Positions 1-8,569 of a stretch of DNA of 33,065 nt are shown one piece after another (the stretch's first letter is position 1; every line of letters starts with the position of its first letter). The notes below the pieces were generated by a model, which had not been told where the DNA came from, made no database searches, and saw only the letters and a list, made by a program, of their open reading frames with translations. The stretch spans positions 1 through 33,065 of the forward strand of contig CACYRS010000024.1 in NCBI GenBank assembly GCA_902776935.1. The letters run 5' to 3'. This DNA is from an uncultured Prevotellaceae bacterium (GTDB lineage: Bacteria > Bacteroidota > Bacteroidia > Bacteroidales > Bacteroidaceae). Made by a program: the position numbers and the translations under genes.

Positions 1-31
1 AGGTCGCTGTGAAGCTCCCTTTTAAACTTTC

Positions 32-59
32 AAATTTTTAGCCGAAAGGCTGAAAATTT
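32..59. other. AT-rich hairpin with GAAA tetraloop
   Basis: AAATTTTTAGCC (32-43) pairs with GGCTGAAAATTT (48-59) around a GAAA loop, giving a 12-bp stem with one T-G wobble. A short T-rich run follows. It could be the 3' end of an upstream transcript, but no gene in positions 1-31 can be recognised, so its role is open. Confidence 0.5.
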
Positions 60-99
60 CTTTTAGAGAAAAGGATTTTTAGTTAAACATAGGCTTTTT

Positions 100-136
100 G
101 ATGCCACTGCTCGCGAGAGTTGTGGCATCTTTTTTT
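100..136 (+). terminator. Rho-independent terminator upstream of the M20 gene
   Basis: GATGCCAC (100-107) pairs perfectly with GTGGCATC (122-129), and seven T residues follow (130-136). The loop contains the palindrome CTCGCGAG, so the hairpin may fold further. It most likely ends a rightward transcript that begins outside the window and insulates the promoter at 165-195. Confidence 0.8.
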
Positions 137-164
137 GTGGGATATCAAAAAACTCTCCTTTTAT

Positions 165-195
165 TTTGTTTTTAATGCAATTTGTACTACCTTTG
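165..195 (+). promoter_or_regulatory. Bacteroidota promoter of the M20 deacylase gene
   Basis: TTTG at 165-168 and TACCTTTG at 188-195 match the -33 and -7 elements of the primary Bacteroidota sigma factor, separated by exactly 19 bp. It lies inside the longest possible reading frame of the next gene. This is why the start is placed downstream at 213 and not at 120. Confidence 0.8.
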
Positions 196-212
196 CAGAA
201 ATATTCAATCGT

Positions 213-1280
213 ATGGAACATCTGAATCAGTTTTTGAACGACGCTGTAGAACTACTGAAGGCTCTTATCGAGACACCTTCGGTAAGTAGGAACGAAGAGA
301 ATGCCGCCAATCTGTTGTCATCATATCTCGACAAGTGGCAGCTGCCTCATGGCAGAGAGGCAAATAATCTGTGGGTTGGTTGTCCTGACTGGCAGAACGA
401 TCGTCCTACGGTAATGCTTAATGCCCACATCGACACAGTAAAACCAGTAAGCAGCTGGACTCGTGATCCATATAAGGCAGTGCAGGAAGGTGACATACTC
501 TATGGTCTTGGTTCCAACGATTGTGGCGGTGGTCTTGTTTCTTTGTTGCAGACATACCGTATCATGCTTAACAAGCCGCGTAACTACAACATCCTATGGG
601 TGGCCTCTGCCGAGGAAGAGATTTCCGGCAGGGACGGATTCAGCAGAGTACTCTCAAAGCTGCCGAATATTGACGTAGCAATCGTGGGAGAGCCCACTGG
701 CATGCAACCAGCCATAGCAGAGAAAGGTCTTATGGTGATTGACGGTTATGCCGATGGAATATCTGGTCATGCAGCAAGAAACGAGGGGGTGAATGCCATC
801 TATGAAGCCCTTGATGACCTTGTATGGCTAAGGGATTATAGATTCAGGAAGGTCAGTCCTCTGCTTGGAGAGACCAAGATGACAGTAACAGTTGTTGAAG
901 CAGGAACGCAACATAATGTTATTCCCGACTCACTGCATTTTGTAATAGACATACGTACCAATGAGTACTACCAGAATGAGTTCTTATATGAGTTCCTTCG
1001 TAAGAAGATGAAGAAATGCAGGCTTGAGCCACGCTCTTTCCGTCTGCACTCATCATCAATAACAGAGTCACACCCACTGATAAAGAAATGTAAGGCTATG
1101 GGTATGAGGCCTTTCGGAAGTCCTACACTCAGCGATCAGGCACTTATGCCATTCAGCTCCTTCAAGTTGGGACCAGGAAAGTCTGCACGAAGCCACTCTG
1201 CAAATGAGTATATCCGCATCTCAGAGATAGAACATGCAATAGAGACTTACGTGAATCTTCTTTCCGATATCAGGCTATAG
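213..1280 (+). CDS. M20 family metallohydrolase, ArgE/DapE-like N-acyl amino acid deacylase
   Basis: This 355-residue cytoplasmic enzyme is predicted to remove an acyl group from an N-acylated amino acid using two zinc ions. Visible M20 features are AHIDT (His72, Asp74), GSND with Asp103, the catalytic and bridging pair in AEEE (Glu134-Glu135), GEPTG (Glu160) and a late His in SHSANEY. A dimerisation domain lies roughly at 170-280. In Bacteroidales close relatives act on N-acetyl- or N-succinyl-citrulline or ornithine in arginine synthesis. That substrate is an inference, because no other arg gene is nearby. The ATG at 213 is chosen because a well-formed promoter lies just upstream and the 31 extra residues of the longer frame do not resemble the family. 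The gene ends 2 bp before the convergent EnvC-like gene, with no terminator between. Confidence 0.85.
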   Translation: MEHLNQFLNDAVELLKALIETPSVSRNEENAANLLSSYLDKWQLPHGREANNLWVGCPDWQNDRPTVMLNAHIDTVKPVSSWTRDPYKAVQEGDILYGLGSNDCGGGLVSLLQTYRIMLNKPRNYNILWVASAEEEISGRDGFSRVLSKLPNIDVAIVGEPTGMQPAIAEKGLMVIDGYADGISGHAARNEGVNAIYEALDDLVWLRDYRFRKVSPLLGETKMTVTVVEAGTQHNVIPDSLHFVIDIRTNEYYQNEFLYEFLRKKMKKCRLEPRSFRLHSSSITESHPLIKKCKAMGMRPFGSPTLSDQALMPFSSFKLGPGKSARSHSANEYIRISEIEHAIETYVNLLSDIRL

Positions 1281-1282
1281 GA

Positions 1283-2944
1283 TTATCTTGCCAGCCAGGC
1301 AAGGGGATTGACCGGAGCACCCGATATACGACGGATTTCAAATCTCATCGTGCCCTCACGGTTTACTACTCCTAAGGTCTGTCGTGCACTGACCTTCTGT
1401 CCTCGTCTGACACTTGCAGAGCTAAGGTCGCTATATACAGAGAAGAACATTCCATGGCGCACGATAACTATTACGGCATCACCATAACGTGCGACACCAC
1501 TCACCTCACCATCAAATATACTACGTACCTGTGCACCAGGCTGTCCTTTCAGTTCTATACCTCGCAATTCCCTTATCGTTGTACCTTTCAGACCCTCAAC
1601 ACGGTTCTGCCCTTGTGTATTCACTATCTTATAGGGTCCGATGATAGGCATTGGGAACCTACCCTTATTACTCTCAAAGTTACCACTCAGGCGACGATCC
1701 TCAGAAGATACAGACCATTCTTCCTCTGATTTCTTCTTAGCGGCAGCCATCTCATTCTCGTGAGCTTTCTTCTCTGCCTCAGCCTTGCGTTCTGCTGCCC
1801 TACGGGCATTCTCAGCATCACGTGCAGCTTTCTCAGCAGCAGCCCTCTCCATCTCTGACTTCCTGGCAGCAGCACGAGCCTCGGCCTTTGCTTTCTCTTC
1901 CCTGGCTTTGGCCTCAGCAATACGACGGGCATTCTCTCTGGCAGCAGCCTCTGCCTCAGCTTTCTTTCGTGCCAGTTCTGCCTCACGTTTCTTACGAGCC
2001 TCCTCTGCAGCAGCTCTCTTCCGCTCTGCCTCAGCACGGGCTTTGGCACGGGCTATCTCCTCAGCAATCATCTTGTCGATCTGGGCATTAAGAGCAGCGT
2101 CTTTCTTACGTTGCTGCTCAAGAATGCTCTGAATGGTCTTCTGCTGTTTCTGAAGAGAGTTTACCACATTCTGCTGTTCTGCCTGTTTGCCCTCAAGAGC
2201 CCTCTTCTCTTGCTCATCCCTGACGAGAAGGTCGTTTTTCTGTTTCTTAGAGGTAGAGAGCTCAGCCATCGCCTCCTCCACCTGGGCCTGCATCGATTTG
2301 ACAGCTTCACCTTGAGCACGCTGATAAACAGCATACTCTCTCATAAACCGCATACGACGGAACATCTGAGAGAAATTCTTCGCACTGAAGACAAACATAA
2401 GCTGGTTATGTATGCCACGATTGCGATGCATATATCTCACTGATTTCTTGAATCTGTCCTGACGGACAGCAAGTTCCTTCTCAAGATTACCCAACTGAAT
2501 GTTCAGCGTATTGATGTTACCATCGAGAGTGACAATATCGCGACGGATGGTATCAATGGTCTTCCGCTTGTCACTGATCTCCGTATTGATAATCATCAGA
2601 TTCTGAAGACGGGCCTTCACATCCTTTTCATTCTGACGAAGCCTGCGTTCCTGCTCCTTCATCTGCTTCTGAAGCTGCTGACGCTGGTTCTGGAGACCTT
2701 TGACAGTTACAGCGGGTTGCTTGGGTTGAGTATTCTTTGTCTGTTTTTTCTTGGTTGCCAGCTGTTTTCCTGTTGACTTGACTGCTTGTTTTTTGGCAGG
2801 CTGCTTCTTGGAGACTGTTTTTGTCGTAGTCTTCTTCTGGGCTACGGCAGTAGTTGTGAAAAGTGAACAATACAAGGTGAATAGTGCCATAAGCACTATC
2901 ACCATAAAATTCCCCCTAAACAATCTTCTTACCTTATTACTCAC
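1283..2944 (-). CDS. EnvC-like murein hydrolase activator: coiled coil plus degenerate LytM (M23) domain
   Basis: The 553-residue protein starts with an N-terminal signal segment (about residues 12-36, ending TTTAVAQ). A Lys/Thr-rich linker follows, then a very long charged coiled coil (about 85-420) rich in KAEAE and ARAAA patterns, and a C-terminal LytM fold (about 440-553). The architecture is that of EnvC, which activates cell-wall amidases at division. In the LytM part the usual zinc ligands are replaced: the HxxxD region reads RGIELKG, the terminal HxH reads TMRFEIR, and the YSHL site reads YSDL. It should therefore be a regulator and not a peptidase. It is the last gene of a leftward operon, 15 bp after the DUF4292 gene. 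The amidase partner is not in this window. Confidence 0.85.
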   Translation of the reverse strand: MSNKVRRLFRGNFMVIVLMALFTLYCSLFTTTAVAQKKTTTKTVSKKQPAKKQAVKSTGKQLATKKKQTKNTQPKQPAVTVKGLQNQRQQLQKQMKEQERRLRQNEKDVKARLQNLMIINTEISDKRKTIDTIRRDIVTLDGNINTLNIQLGNLEKELAVRQDRFKKSVRYMHRNRGIHNQLMFVFSAKNFSQMFRRMRFMREYAVYQRAQGEAVKSMQAQVEEAMAELSTSKKQKNDLLVRDEQEKRALEGKQAEQQNVVNSLQKQQKTIQSILEQQRKKDAALNAQIDKMIAEEIARAKARAEAERKRAAAEEARKKREAELARKKAEAEAAARENARRIAEAKAREEKAKAEARAAARKSEMERAAAEKAARDAENARRAAERKAEAEKKAHENEMAAAKKKSEEEWSVSSEDRRLSGNFESNKGRFPMPIIGPYKIVNTQGQNRVEGLKGTTIRELRGIELKGQPGAQVRSIFDGEVSGVARYGDAVIVIVRHGMFFSVYSDLSSASVRRGQKVSARQTLGVVNREGTMRFEIRRISGAPVNPLAWLAR

Positions 2945-2959
2945 TATTCACCTATTGCA

Positions 2960-3832
2960 TTAGAGTGACATGAAGCGGCGCAAGATCTCATCGACAGTCA
3001 CCTCACGGTATTTGTTGGACACCTCAGTACGTGTCTCCCACTCTGTATCACTTCCAATATAATTAAGTGACATACCGAGCTTTACCTCCTTCTTAGCTGT
3101 AGTAAGAGCGATGGCATGTTTCATTGGATACTTCTTACCAGAGTAGGTCTCAAACTTATCGTAATCCCAGTTTAACTGAGCGCTGTTTTCTGCATTGAAA
3201 CGATCCTTATACTGGATATTTGCCATCTTGATAAGAGCATCCTTACGACCAACGAGCCAGCTATAGTCCATCTTACCCTCATTGAGCTGTAAGATCATAT
3301 CGTCGCCACTCTCAATGGTCTGGTATGTAGCAGTGGTATCAGCCAGAGCCTTCTTACCGACAATCACTGGGTTGGGCTTAAACAACTCATTCCAGAAGAG
3401 AGCCTGCATAGAGGTGAAGTTCAGACCACTGTTGCGAAGGAAGTCAATCTGCATCCAAGGAGCCTTGAGATACTGTTTGTTAATACGGTCCATGATGAGC
3501 ACATAGTCCTTTGTCATTTCAATACGTCCTGCCTCAACGAATCCGAAGGCCATCAGCTGCAGACGGATAACATCGTCACGCTTCATCTTGAGATTTCCTG
3601 TGAGAGTAAGCTTCTGAACCCCTACCTCCACGGAGAATTTCACCTTAGAAGTGATAAAACGGGATGTCTGAACATTGTCCTGAACTCTCTCAACAAAGTC
3701 CTTCTTGCTAAGTTCTTCAGCTGTCAATGGTTTTGAAGCCTCTTCCTTTACTGCCTTCTTGTGGAAAATACAAGAAGATAACATTAACGGCATTGCCAGT
3801 ACGGCAATCTTTAAAATACTTGATGGTTTCAT
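2960..3832 (-). CDS. DUF4292 family outer-membrane-type lipoprotein
   Basis: The 290-residue protein has a lipoprotein signal peptide with lipobox LSSC and the acylated residue at Cys21. The mature part starts with a charged linker and is then mostly beta strand (for example KVKFSVEVGVQKLTLTGNLKMK). This matches the DUF4292 family of Bacteroidota. I recall this family as distantly related to LolA/LolB lipoprotein carriers, but I cannot test that here. Its start overlaps the stop of the TPR gene by 4 bp (ATGA), so the two are probably translationally coupled. Position between a TPR lipoprotein and an EnvC-like protein suggests a cell-envelope role. Exact function is unknown. Confidence 0.85.
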   Translation of the reverse strand: MKPSSILKIAVLAMPLMLSSCIFHKKAVKEEASKPLTAEELSKKDFVERVQDNVQTSRFITSKVKFSVEVGVQKLTLTGNLKMKRDDVIRLQLMAFGFVEAGRIEMTKDYVLIMDRINKQYLKAPWMQIDFLRNSGLNFTSMQALFWNELFKPNPVIVGKKALADTTATYQTIESGDDMILQLNEGKMDYSWLVGRKDALIKMANIQYKDRFNAENSAQLNWDYDKFETYSGKKYPMKHAIALTTAKKEVKLGMSLNYIGSDTEWETRTEVSNKYREVTVDEILRRFMSL

Positions 3833-5628
3833 TCTTTAAGATATTTTTTAAGTTTGATTTTTCTTATGAGTACCTTATTCTCACTATCGCCTTTAAGGGC
3901 ATCCTCCCAGAAAGAGAGGGCCTCATTACGATTATCACAGTGCCAATAGATATCGCCTGCATGTTCAAAAATGGCAGAGTTGCTTATCGTATCTCCATCG
4001 ACGACAACCGTATCTAGATTCTGTAGAGCCTGATCGATATATATCTTTGACTCCGTATATCTCTGTTGCATGAAGAGTATCCAGGCATAAGTATCGAGAT
4101 ATGTGGCATTCTTGGGTTCTGCCTTGATAGTCTTATGGCTCATCAGCTCAGCTCGCTCTAACTGTTCGTTTCTAAGGCTGAGATAATATGCATAGTTATT
4201 CAGACAGGGAATATTGTCTGGTTTCCACTGCAGACAAGAGTCATAGGCAGCAAAAGCCTCAGTGGTACGCTCTTTCTTATGTAGGATATCTCCCATCACC
4301 TCATAGAAGTCGGAAACGATGTCAGGATTGCTATCCTCCTTAATGACACTCACGCCATTCTGGAAAGTGGACAATGCCTGATCGAGGCTGTCTCGCTGAT
4401 AGTAGGCTATACCCTGATAATAATAGAAAGCCATGTCGTCAGGATTATACTGGCGGGCAGTCTGACAAAGTTCTATTACCCTGTCCTTGTCACCATCAGC
4501 CCATGCATATCCCACAAGATGAAGACGGGCAGCAGAATTATCTGGGGCAAGATCAAGGATATGATGCAATACAGGTTTTATGCTGTCGGCAGGCATCTTC
4601 TTGAGATCCATGTATGTAGCGCAAAGCAGAGGAATATCAACATCGGTGGTGTCGACATTCATCACCCTACGGAACAATCGGAGCACCTCTGTACTGTCGC
4701 CTCCTGCCCTCTCGTTGGCACCGATGACCTGACGGATGAGATAAACCTTCTCTTCCTGACTGGTATTCTTTCCCAGCAGTACTCTGAGAGTCAGTGAGTC
4801 GGCGACTTCAGGTCTTTCCATTGCCTGATAATATGTACGCAACGACATCAGCACCCTGTTGTTTTCAGGCTCTTCTTTCAGGATCCTGTCATATATCTCC
4901 AATGCCTTCTTCGGCTGACCATTCATCATCAGACTCTCACCATACATAGCGAGGTAGTTAAGGTCGTTGGGATATTGACGTGCCAGTTCTGCCATCTCAG
5001 CAACAGCGGCTTTACTGTTGTTCATACGAGTATACACCTCGCTCTTGGCAACAGAGATACGTTCACTCTTGCCGTCAATACTCTCAATACGCTCAAGTAC
5101 ACCTACGGCATGAGGATAATCTTCTACCTGCTGATACAACTGGAACAACATCTCGAGCAGATCCTCACGATCTTTATTTTTATCATAAAGACGTTCTATA
5201 ACATTTATTGCAGCCTGATAATCCTGTTGGCGAACATATACCTGAGCCAATGTCTCAAGGAAGGTCTCATTATTCGGAGCCAATACAGATGCCTTCTGGA
5301 AGTAGCTGACAGAAGTAGCATTATCTTTCAAGGCACTATAGTACTGGGCGAGGTAATAGTATGCTTCTGCCGCATTTGGATTGATATCCAGGCAATGACG
5401 TAATAGGTCGAAAGCTGCATCATTGTTTCCTTTCTGACGCTGAACCATCGCATCAAGGAAATAATGATCGTAGAGGCGCTGATTCTCTGGAGAAAGCCTA
5501 GGGACATCAGCCTCTCCGCCAACCATGCCCCCTACGACCCCTGCTGCACACGAAGACAGGCCGATGATTGCTATCACCAGAGCCATGCTCCACAAGAGCA
5601 CTGTTTCCCTATAGAGACTCTTTCTCAC
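3829..5628 (-). CDS. TPR-repeat lipoprotein
   Basis: The 599-residue protein has a signal peptide with lipobox LSSC and the acylated residue at Cys27. About a dozen tetratricopeptide repeats fill residues 50-590; typical units read [16 protein letters not shown] and [19 protein letters not shown]. It is presumably anchored in the envelope and acts as a protein-protein scaffold. Gene order dut, TPR lipoprotein, DUF4292, EnvC-like looks like a single operon: the start overlaps the end of dut by 4 bp, and the stop overlaps the DUF4292 start by 4 bp. The family name and partners are not known to me. Confidence 0.88.
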   Translation of the reverse strand: MRKSLYRETVLLWSMALVIAIIGLSSCAAGVVGGMVGGEADVPRLSPENQRLYDHYFLDAMVQRQKGNNDAAFDLLRHCLDINPNAAEAYYYLAQYYSALKDNATSVSYFQKASVLAPNNETFLETLAQVYVRQQDYQAAINVIERLYDKNKDREDLLEMLFQLYQQVEDYPHAVGVLERIESIDGKSERISVAKSEVYTRMNNSKAAVAEMAELARQYPNDLNYLAMYGESLMMNGQPKKALEIYDRILKEEPENNRVLMSLRTYYQAMERPEVADSLTLRVLLGKNTSQEEKVYLIRQVIGANERAGGDSTEVLRLFRRVMNVDTTDVDIPLLCATYMDLKKMPADSIKPVLHHILDLAPDNSAARLHLVGYAWADGDKDRVIELCQTARQYNPDDMAFYYYQGIAYYQRDSLDQALSTFQNGVSVIKEDSNPDIVSDFYEVMGDILHKKERTTEAFAAYDSCLQWKPDNIPCLNNYAYYLSLRNEQLERAELMSHKTIKAEPKNATYLDTYAWILFMQQRYTESKIYIDQALQNLDTVVVDGDTISNSAIFEHAGDIYWHCDNRNEALSFWEDALKGDSENKVLIRKIKLKKYLKE

Positions 5629-6062
5629 TTTACACCTGTATGACCGTAGCCACCTTCACCACGTTCTGTCTCGTCGAGAATCTCAACCTCTTCGAAATCA
5701 CTCTGTTCATGACGGGCTATCACCATCTGGGCGATACGCTCACCATCCTCAACGACAAACTCATCCTGTGACAAGTTGATAAGGACAACACCTATCTCGC
5801 CACGATAATCAGCATCAATGGTGCCTGGGGTGTTGAGTACGGTAATCCCTTTCTTCAGAGCAAGACCACTGCGAGGACGGACCTGAGCTTCGTAACCTGC
5901 TGGCAATGCGATATGCAATCCTGTAGGTATCAGTCTCCGCTCAAGTGGTTTCAGTGTCACCGGAGCATCGAGATTGGCTCTTAAGTCCATGCCAGCACTC
6001 TGCTCAGTAGCATATTGTGGAAGGGGTTGATGACCCTTATTGACGACTTTTATCTTAAGCAT
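5625..6062 (-). CDS. dut: dUTP diphosphatase (dUTPase)
   Basis: This 145-residue enzyme hydrolyses dUTP to dUMP and pyrophosphate, keeping uracil out of DNA and supplying dTMP synthesis. It is a trimeric dUTPase of normal length. The five motifs are visible in order: [35 protein letters not shown] and the C-terminal Gly-rich [10 protein letters not shown] that closes over the active site. The start at 6062 (MLKIKVVNK) is preferred over an in-frame ATG at 6113, because a TACTTTTG promoter element lies between them. It is the first gene of the leftward operon and diverges from the dGTPase gene. Confidence 0.95.
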   Translation of the reverse strand: MLKIKVVNKGHQPLPQYATEQSAGMDLRANLDAPVTLKPLERRLIPTGLHIALPAGYEAQVRPRSGLALKKGITVLNTPGTIDADYRGEIGVVLINLSQDEFVVEDGERIAQMVIARHEQSDFEEVEILDETERGEGGYGHTGVK

Positions 6063-6090
6063 AATTTTAAAATTACATTTTAACAATGTG

Positions 6091-6098
6091 CAAAAGTA
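6091..6098 (-). promoter_or_regulatory. -7 box of the dut operon promoter
   Basis: On the minus strand this reads TACTTTTG, followed by CA, and ends 28 bp before the dut start. About 19 bp further upstream (6118-6121) the minus strand reads TCTG, a weak match to the -33 TTTG. It drives dut, the TPR gene, the DUF4292 gene and the EnvC-like gene. Confidence 0.65.
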
Positions 6099-6120
6099 AT
6101 CATTTTTATGCACAGAACAG

Positions 6121-6140
6121 ACAGATTAACACAGATTAAT
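6121..6140. repeat. Tandem 10-bp repeat between the divergent dut and dgt promoters
   Basis: ACAGATTAAC is followed directly by ACAGATTAAT, two copies with a one-helical-turn period. The pair lies upstream of the -7 boxes of both divergent genes. It may be a protein binding site or simply a common low-complexity repeat. Confidence 0.6.
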
Positions 6141-6183
6141 ATAATTTTTTAGTAAAAAAGGCAAAAATCTGTCGCCATTTTAG

Positions 6184-6191
6184 TACTTTTG
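6184..6191 (+). promoter_or_regulatory. -7 box of the dGTPase promoter
   Basis: TACTTTTG followed by CA lies 9 bp before the ATG at 6201. No good TTTG is seen at the -33 distance. The predicted transcript starts only a few nucleotides before the start codon. Confidence 0.65.
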
Positions 6192-6200
6192 CAGTCAATT

Positions 6201-7541
6201 ATGATGAATTGGCAGCAACTGATATCAAACAAACGCCTTGGGCAAGAGGACAGACATCCCAAGCGTCATGACGACAGAACGGAGTTCAAAAGAGATTATG
6301 ACCGTCTTATCTTCTCCGCCCCCTTCCGTCGTCTTCAGAACAAGACTCAGGTATTCCCACTTCCTGGCAGTGTTTTTGTGCACAACCGCCTTACGCATTC
6401 CCTTGAGGTATCAAGTGTAGGAATGTCTCTTGGCAATGATGTGGCCCGTAATCTTATCAAACAGCATCCAGAGCTCAATGATACGCTCTTTTCTGAAATA
6501 GGGCAGATTGTTGCCACTGCCTGCCTTGCCCACGACATGGGTAATCCTCCATTCGGGCATAGTGGAGAAAAAGCCATCCAGACATTCTTCACTGAAGGTC
6601 CTGGCAGCGATCTCCAACGAGAGGTAAGCCATCACTTTTGGGATGACATAACGCACTTTGAGGGAAATGCTAATGCATTTCGGTTATTAACACACCAGTT
6701 CAAAGGTCGCAGAGCTGGCGGATTTGTAATGACTTATTCCATGCTTGCTAGTATCGTAAAATACCCATATTCATCATCTGCACCGAGCAAGAAAGGTAAG
6801 TTCGGATTCTTCCATGAAGAAAAAGATACATTCCGAAAAGTTGCCGATGAATTGGGCATAATTTGCATATCCGAGCCAGGTGAGCCCTTGCGTTACGCAC
6901 GTCATCCACTGGTATATCTAGTAGAAGCAGCTGATGACATCTGTTATGAGATAATGGACCTGGAGGATGCACATAAATTAAAGATTCTTTCATTCGAGGA
7001 GACAACAAATATCCTGCTCAGTTTCTTTGGAGACGATATACGCCAGAGCATACTTAACAGAATAGTGGAAGAAGGTCTTACCGACAATAATGAGAAGATA
7101 GTATATATGCGCGCTTGTGTCATAGGATTGCTGGAGAGTGAGTGTGTAAAGGTATTCTGCAACAATGAACAGGACATACTCAACGGCACATTTGAAGGTT
7201 CATTGATTGATCATATCTCACCAGCACCTTGCAAAGCTTATAAGGATTGTGCATCGATGTCTGCAAAACGGATATACAAGAGCCGTCCTGTACTCGATGT
7301 GGAACTCTCCGGATATAAGATCATGGAGACATTAATGGCCCATTTCATCGAGGCTGCGCGCCATCCAGAACGCTTCTATTCCAAGCAACTGATAAGCAGA
7401 GTCAGCAGCCAATACGACATAGACTCCCCAAATCTGGAGACTCGTCTGATGGCAGTCATCGATTATATCAGCGGCATGACAGACGTCTATGCATTAGATG
7501 TCTATCAGAAGATTTGCGGTATCTCTCTACCAATCGTATAG
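6201..7541 (+). CDS. dgt: dGTP triphosphohydrolase (HD superfamily dNTPase)
   Basis: This 446-residue HD-domain enzyme converts dGTP, or other dNTPs in related enzymes, to the deoxynucleoside and triphosphate. The metal-binding HD residues are visible as His66 in RLTHSLEVS, His111-Asp112 in AHDMGNPPFGHSGE, and a later Asp in EAADDICYEI. PFRRLQNKTQV near residues 41-51 is also typical. The start is ATG 6201 or the adjacent ATG 6204. A TTG further up at 6189 lies inside the -7 box and is rejected. The gene is single, diverges from dut and ends 6 bp before the convergent acyltransferase gene. Pairing with dut suggests nucleotide-pool control, but substrate preference cannot be read from sequence alone. 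Confidence 0.92.
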   Translation: MMNWQQLISNKRLGQEDRHPKRHDDRTEFKRDYDRLIFSAPFRRLQNKTQVFPLPGSVFVHNRLTHSLEVSSVGMSLGNDVARNLIKQHPELNDTLFSEIGQIVATACLAHDMGNPPFGHSGEKAIQTFFTEGPGSDLQREVSHHFWDDITHFEGNANAFRLLTHQFKGRRAGGFVMTYSMLASIVKYPYSSSAPSKKGKFGFFHEEKDTFRKVADELGIICISEPGEPLRYARHPLVYLVEAADDICYEIMDLEDAHKLKILSFEETTNILLSFFGDDIRQSILNRIVEEGLTDNNEKIVYMRACVIGLLESECVKVFCNNEQDILNGTFEGSLIDHISPAPCKAYKDCASMSAKRIYKSRPVLDVELSGYKIMETLMAHFIEAARHPERFYSKQLISRVSSQYDIDSPNLETRLMAVIDYISGMTDVYALDVYQKICGISLPIV

Positions 7542-7547
7542 AAAAAA

Positions 7548-8543
7548 TCAGTCCTTGCGCTCCTTATAGATAACCTTGTTAGCACCACTGGTTATCTTCA
7601 TTGCTTCCGGATGCTCTTTGATGTATGAGTCAATATGCCGTACGCGCTTGTCTTCGAGAATCTCATCAACAGCAATGAGGATACCCGTTTCCTCAACATC
7701 ACCAAAACCATAGTTTATTGCTGTTCCAAAGAGTTTCATTGTTGGCGAAAGACTCATGTATGCATTAACAAGAGGAGGAATATTATAACCCAGATTACGT
7801 ATCTCGCGATTAAGAATACGATAGTCACCTCTAAAGTCATCCTCACAGAAAAGAGCTTCTAATTCGGATGGATCCGCTTCCAATTCCAGCGGTTTCATCG
7901 GGAGAATAAGTTTTTCCTTATCATCAAAATGCTTCTTGAGGAAATAGAGAATCATATCACGACCCTTACGAATATAAGATGGATACATCGTCATCTTACC
8001 AAAGAAATATTTAACATTGGGTTTGATGACAGTCAATGCCCCAAGACCATCCCACAGATTATCCAAAGCAAAGAGGCTTTTTGCACCCATCCTTGATGAT
8101 TGATATGGCAAAGAGACAAACGAACGTCCCAGCTCTATGGTATAAGGAGCATACTCCTTAATGAACTTCTCCGAGAAATGGAACATATGACTTGTTGCCA
8201 ATATAGGCTGTCCCTTATCATCATATTGCCAATCCGTACCCAAGATATAACGATATCCTCCAATAATCTCCTCTTCTTCAGGATTCCATACTATCAACTG
8301 CTTATAACAATTCTCACAAGTATCGAATTCATCGATATCCATTTCCTTTCCAGTACCACCACCAGCCTCACGAAAAGCAATCTCGCGAAGTCTGCCTATC
8401 TCCTTCATGACATTAGGAGCATTGTGAGCAGTTATGATATATATCTCATTATTGCTCTTATTTGTCATCCTAAGCTGGAGCTCTGGGGTCAACTCACTCT
8501 TAAGGATACTTTTCGCAATTGGTTGAATAATCTCTTTTTCCAT
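7548..8543 (-). CDS. GNAT-type N-acyltransferase, GlsB/OlsB-like (glycine lipid synthesis)
   Basis: The 331-residue protein has a hemolysin/OlsB-type acyltransferase domain of the GNAT superfamily. EIGRLREIAFREAGGGTGKE and DEFDTCENCYKQLIVWNPEEEEIIGGYRY are the recognisable blocks around residues 50-110. Such enzymes attach a 3-hydroxy fatty acid to the amino group of an amino acid. In Bacteroides the GlsB/GlsA pair makes glycine lipids. The neighbouring PlsC-like gene supplies the second, O-acylation step, which makes the pair a good functional match. The ATG at 8543 (MEKEIIQP) is chosen because the 22 residues of the longer frame overlap the preceding gene and look unrelated. The amino acid substrate (glycine versus ornithine or another) is inferred. 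Confidence 0.75.
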   Translation of the reverse strand: MEKEIIQPIAKSILKSELTPELQLRMTNKSNNEIYIITAHNAPNVMKEIGRLREIAFREAGGGTGKEMDIDEFDTCENCYKQLIVWNPEEEEIIGGYRYILGTDWQYDDKGQPILATSHMFHFSEKFIKEYAPYTIELGRSFVSLPYQSSRMGAKSLFALDNLWDGLGALTVIKPNVKYFFGKMTMYPSYIRKGRDMILYFLKKHFDDKEKLILPMKPLELEADPSELEALFCEDDFRGDYRILNREIRNLGYNIPPLVNAYMSLSPTMKLFGTAINYGFGDVEETGILIAVDEILEDKRVRHIDSYIKEHPEAMKITSGANKVIYKERKD

Positions 8544-8569
8544 TTTTGTAAGGTGATGTTGGGGATTGA

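Noticed and set aside
1-41. End of an upstream gene at the left edge
   Set aside because: Frames here give at most 12 codons before a stop and no recognisable ending, so no partial gene can be supported.
120-212. Longer N terminus for the M20 deacylase starting at 120
   Set aside because: A promoter with -33 and -7 elements (165-195) lies inside it, the first bases are part of a terminator, and the extra residues do not look like the family.
1785-2132. Alanine/serine-rich + strand frames inside the EnvC-like gene
   Set aside because: They are antisense reflections of the Glu/Ala/Lys/Arg coiled-coil codons and have no promoter or homology signal.
6063-6113. Upstream ATG for dut at 6113
   Set aside because: The -7 box at 6091-6098 lies downstream of that ATG, and MLKIKVVNK at 6062 is a normal dUTPase start.
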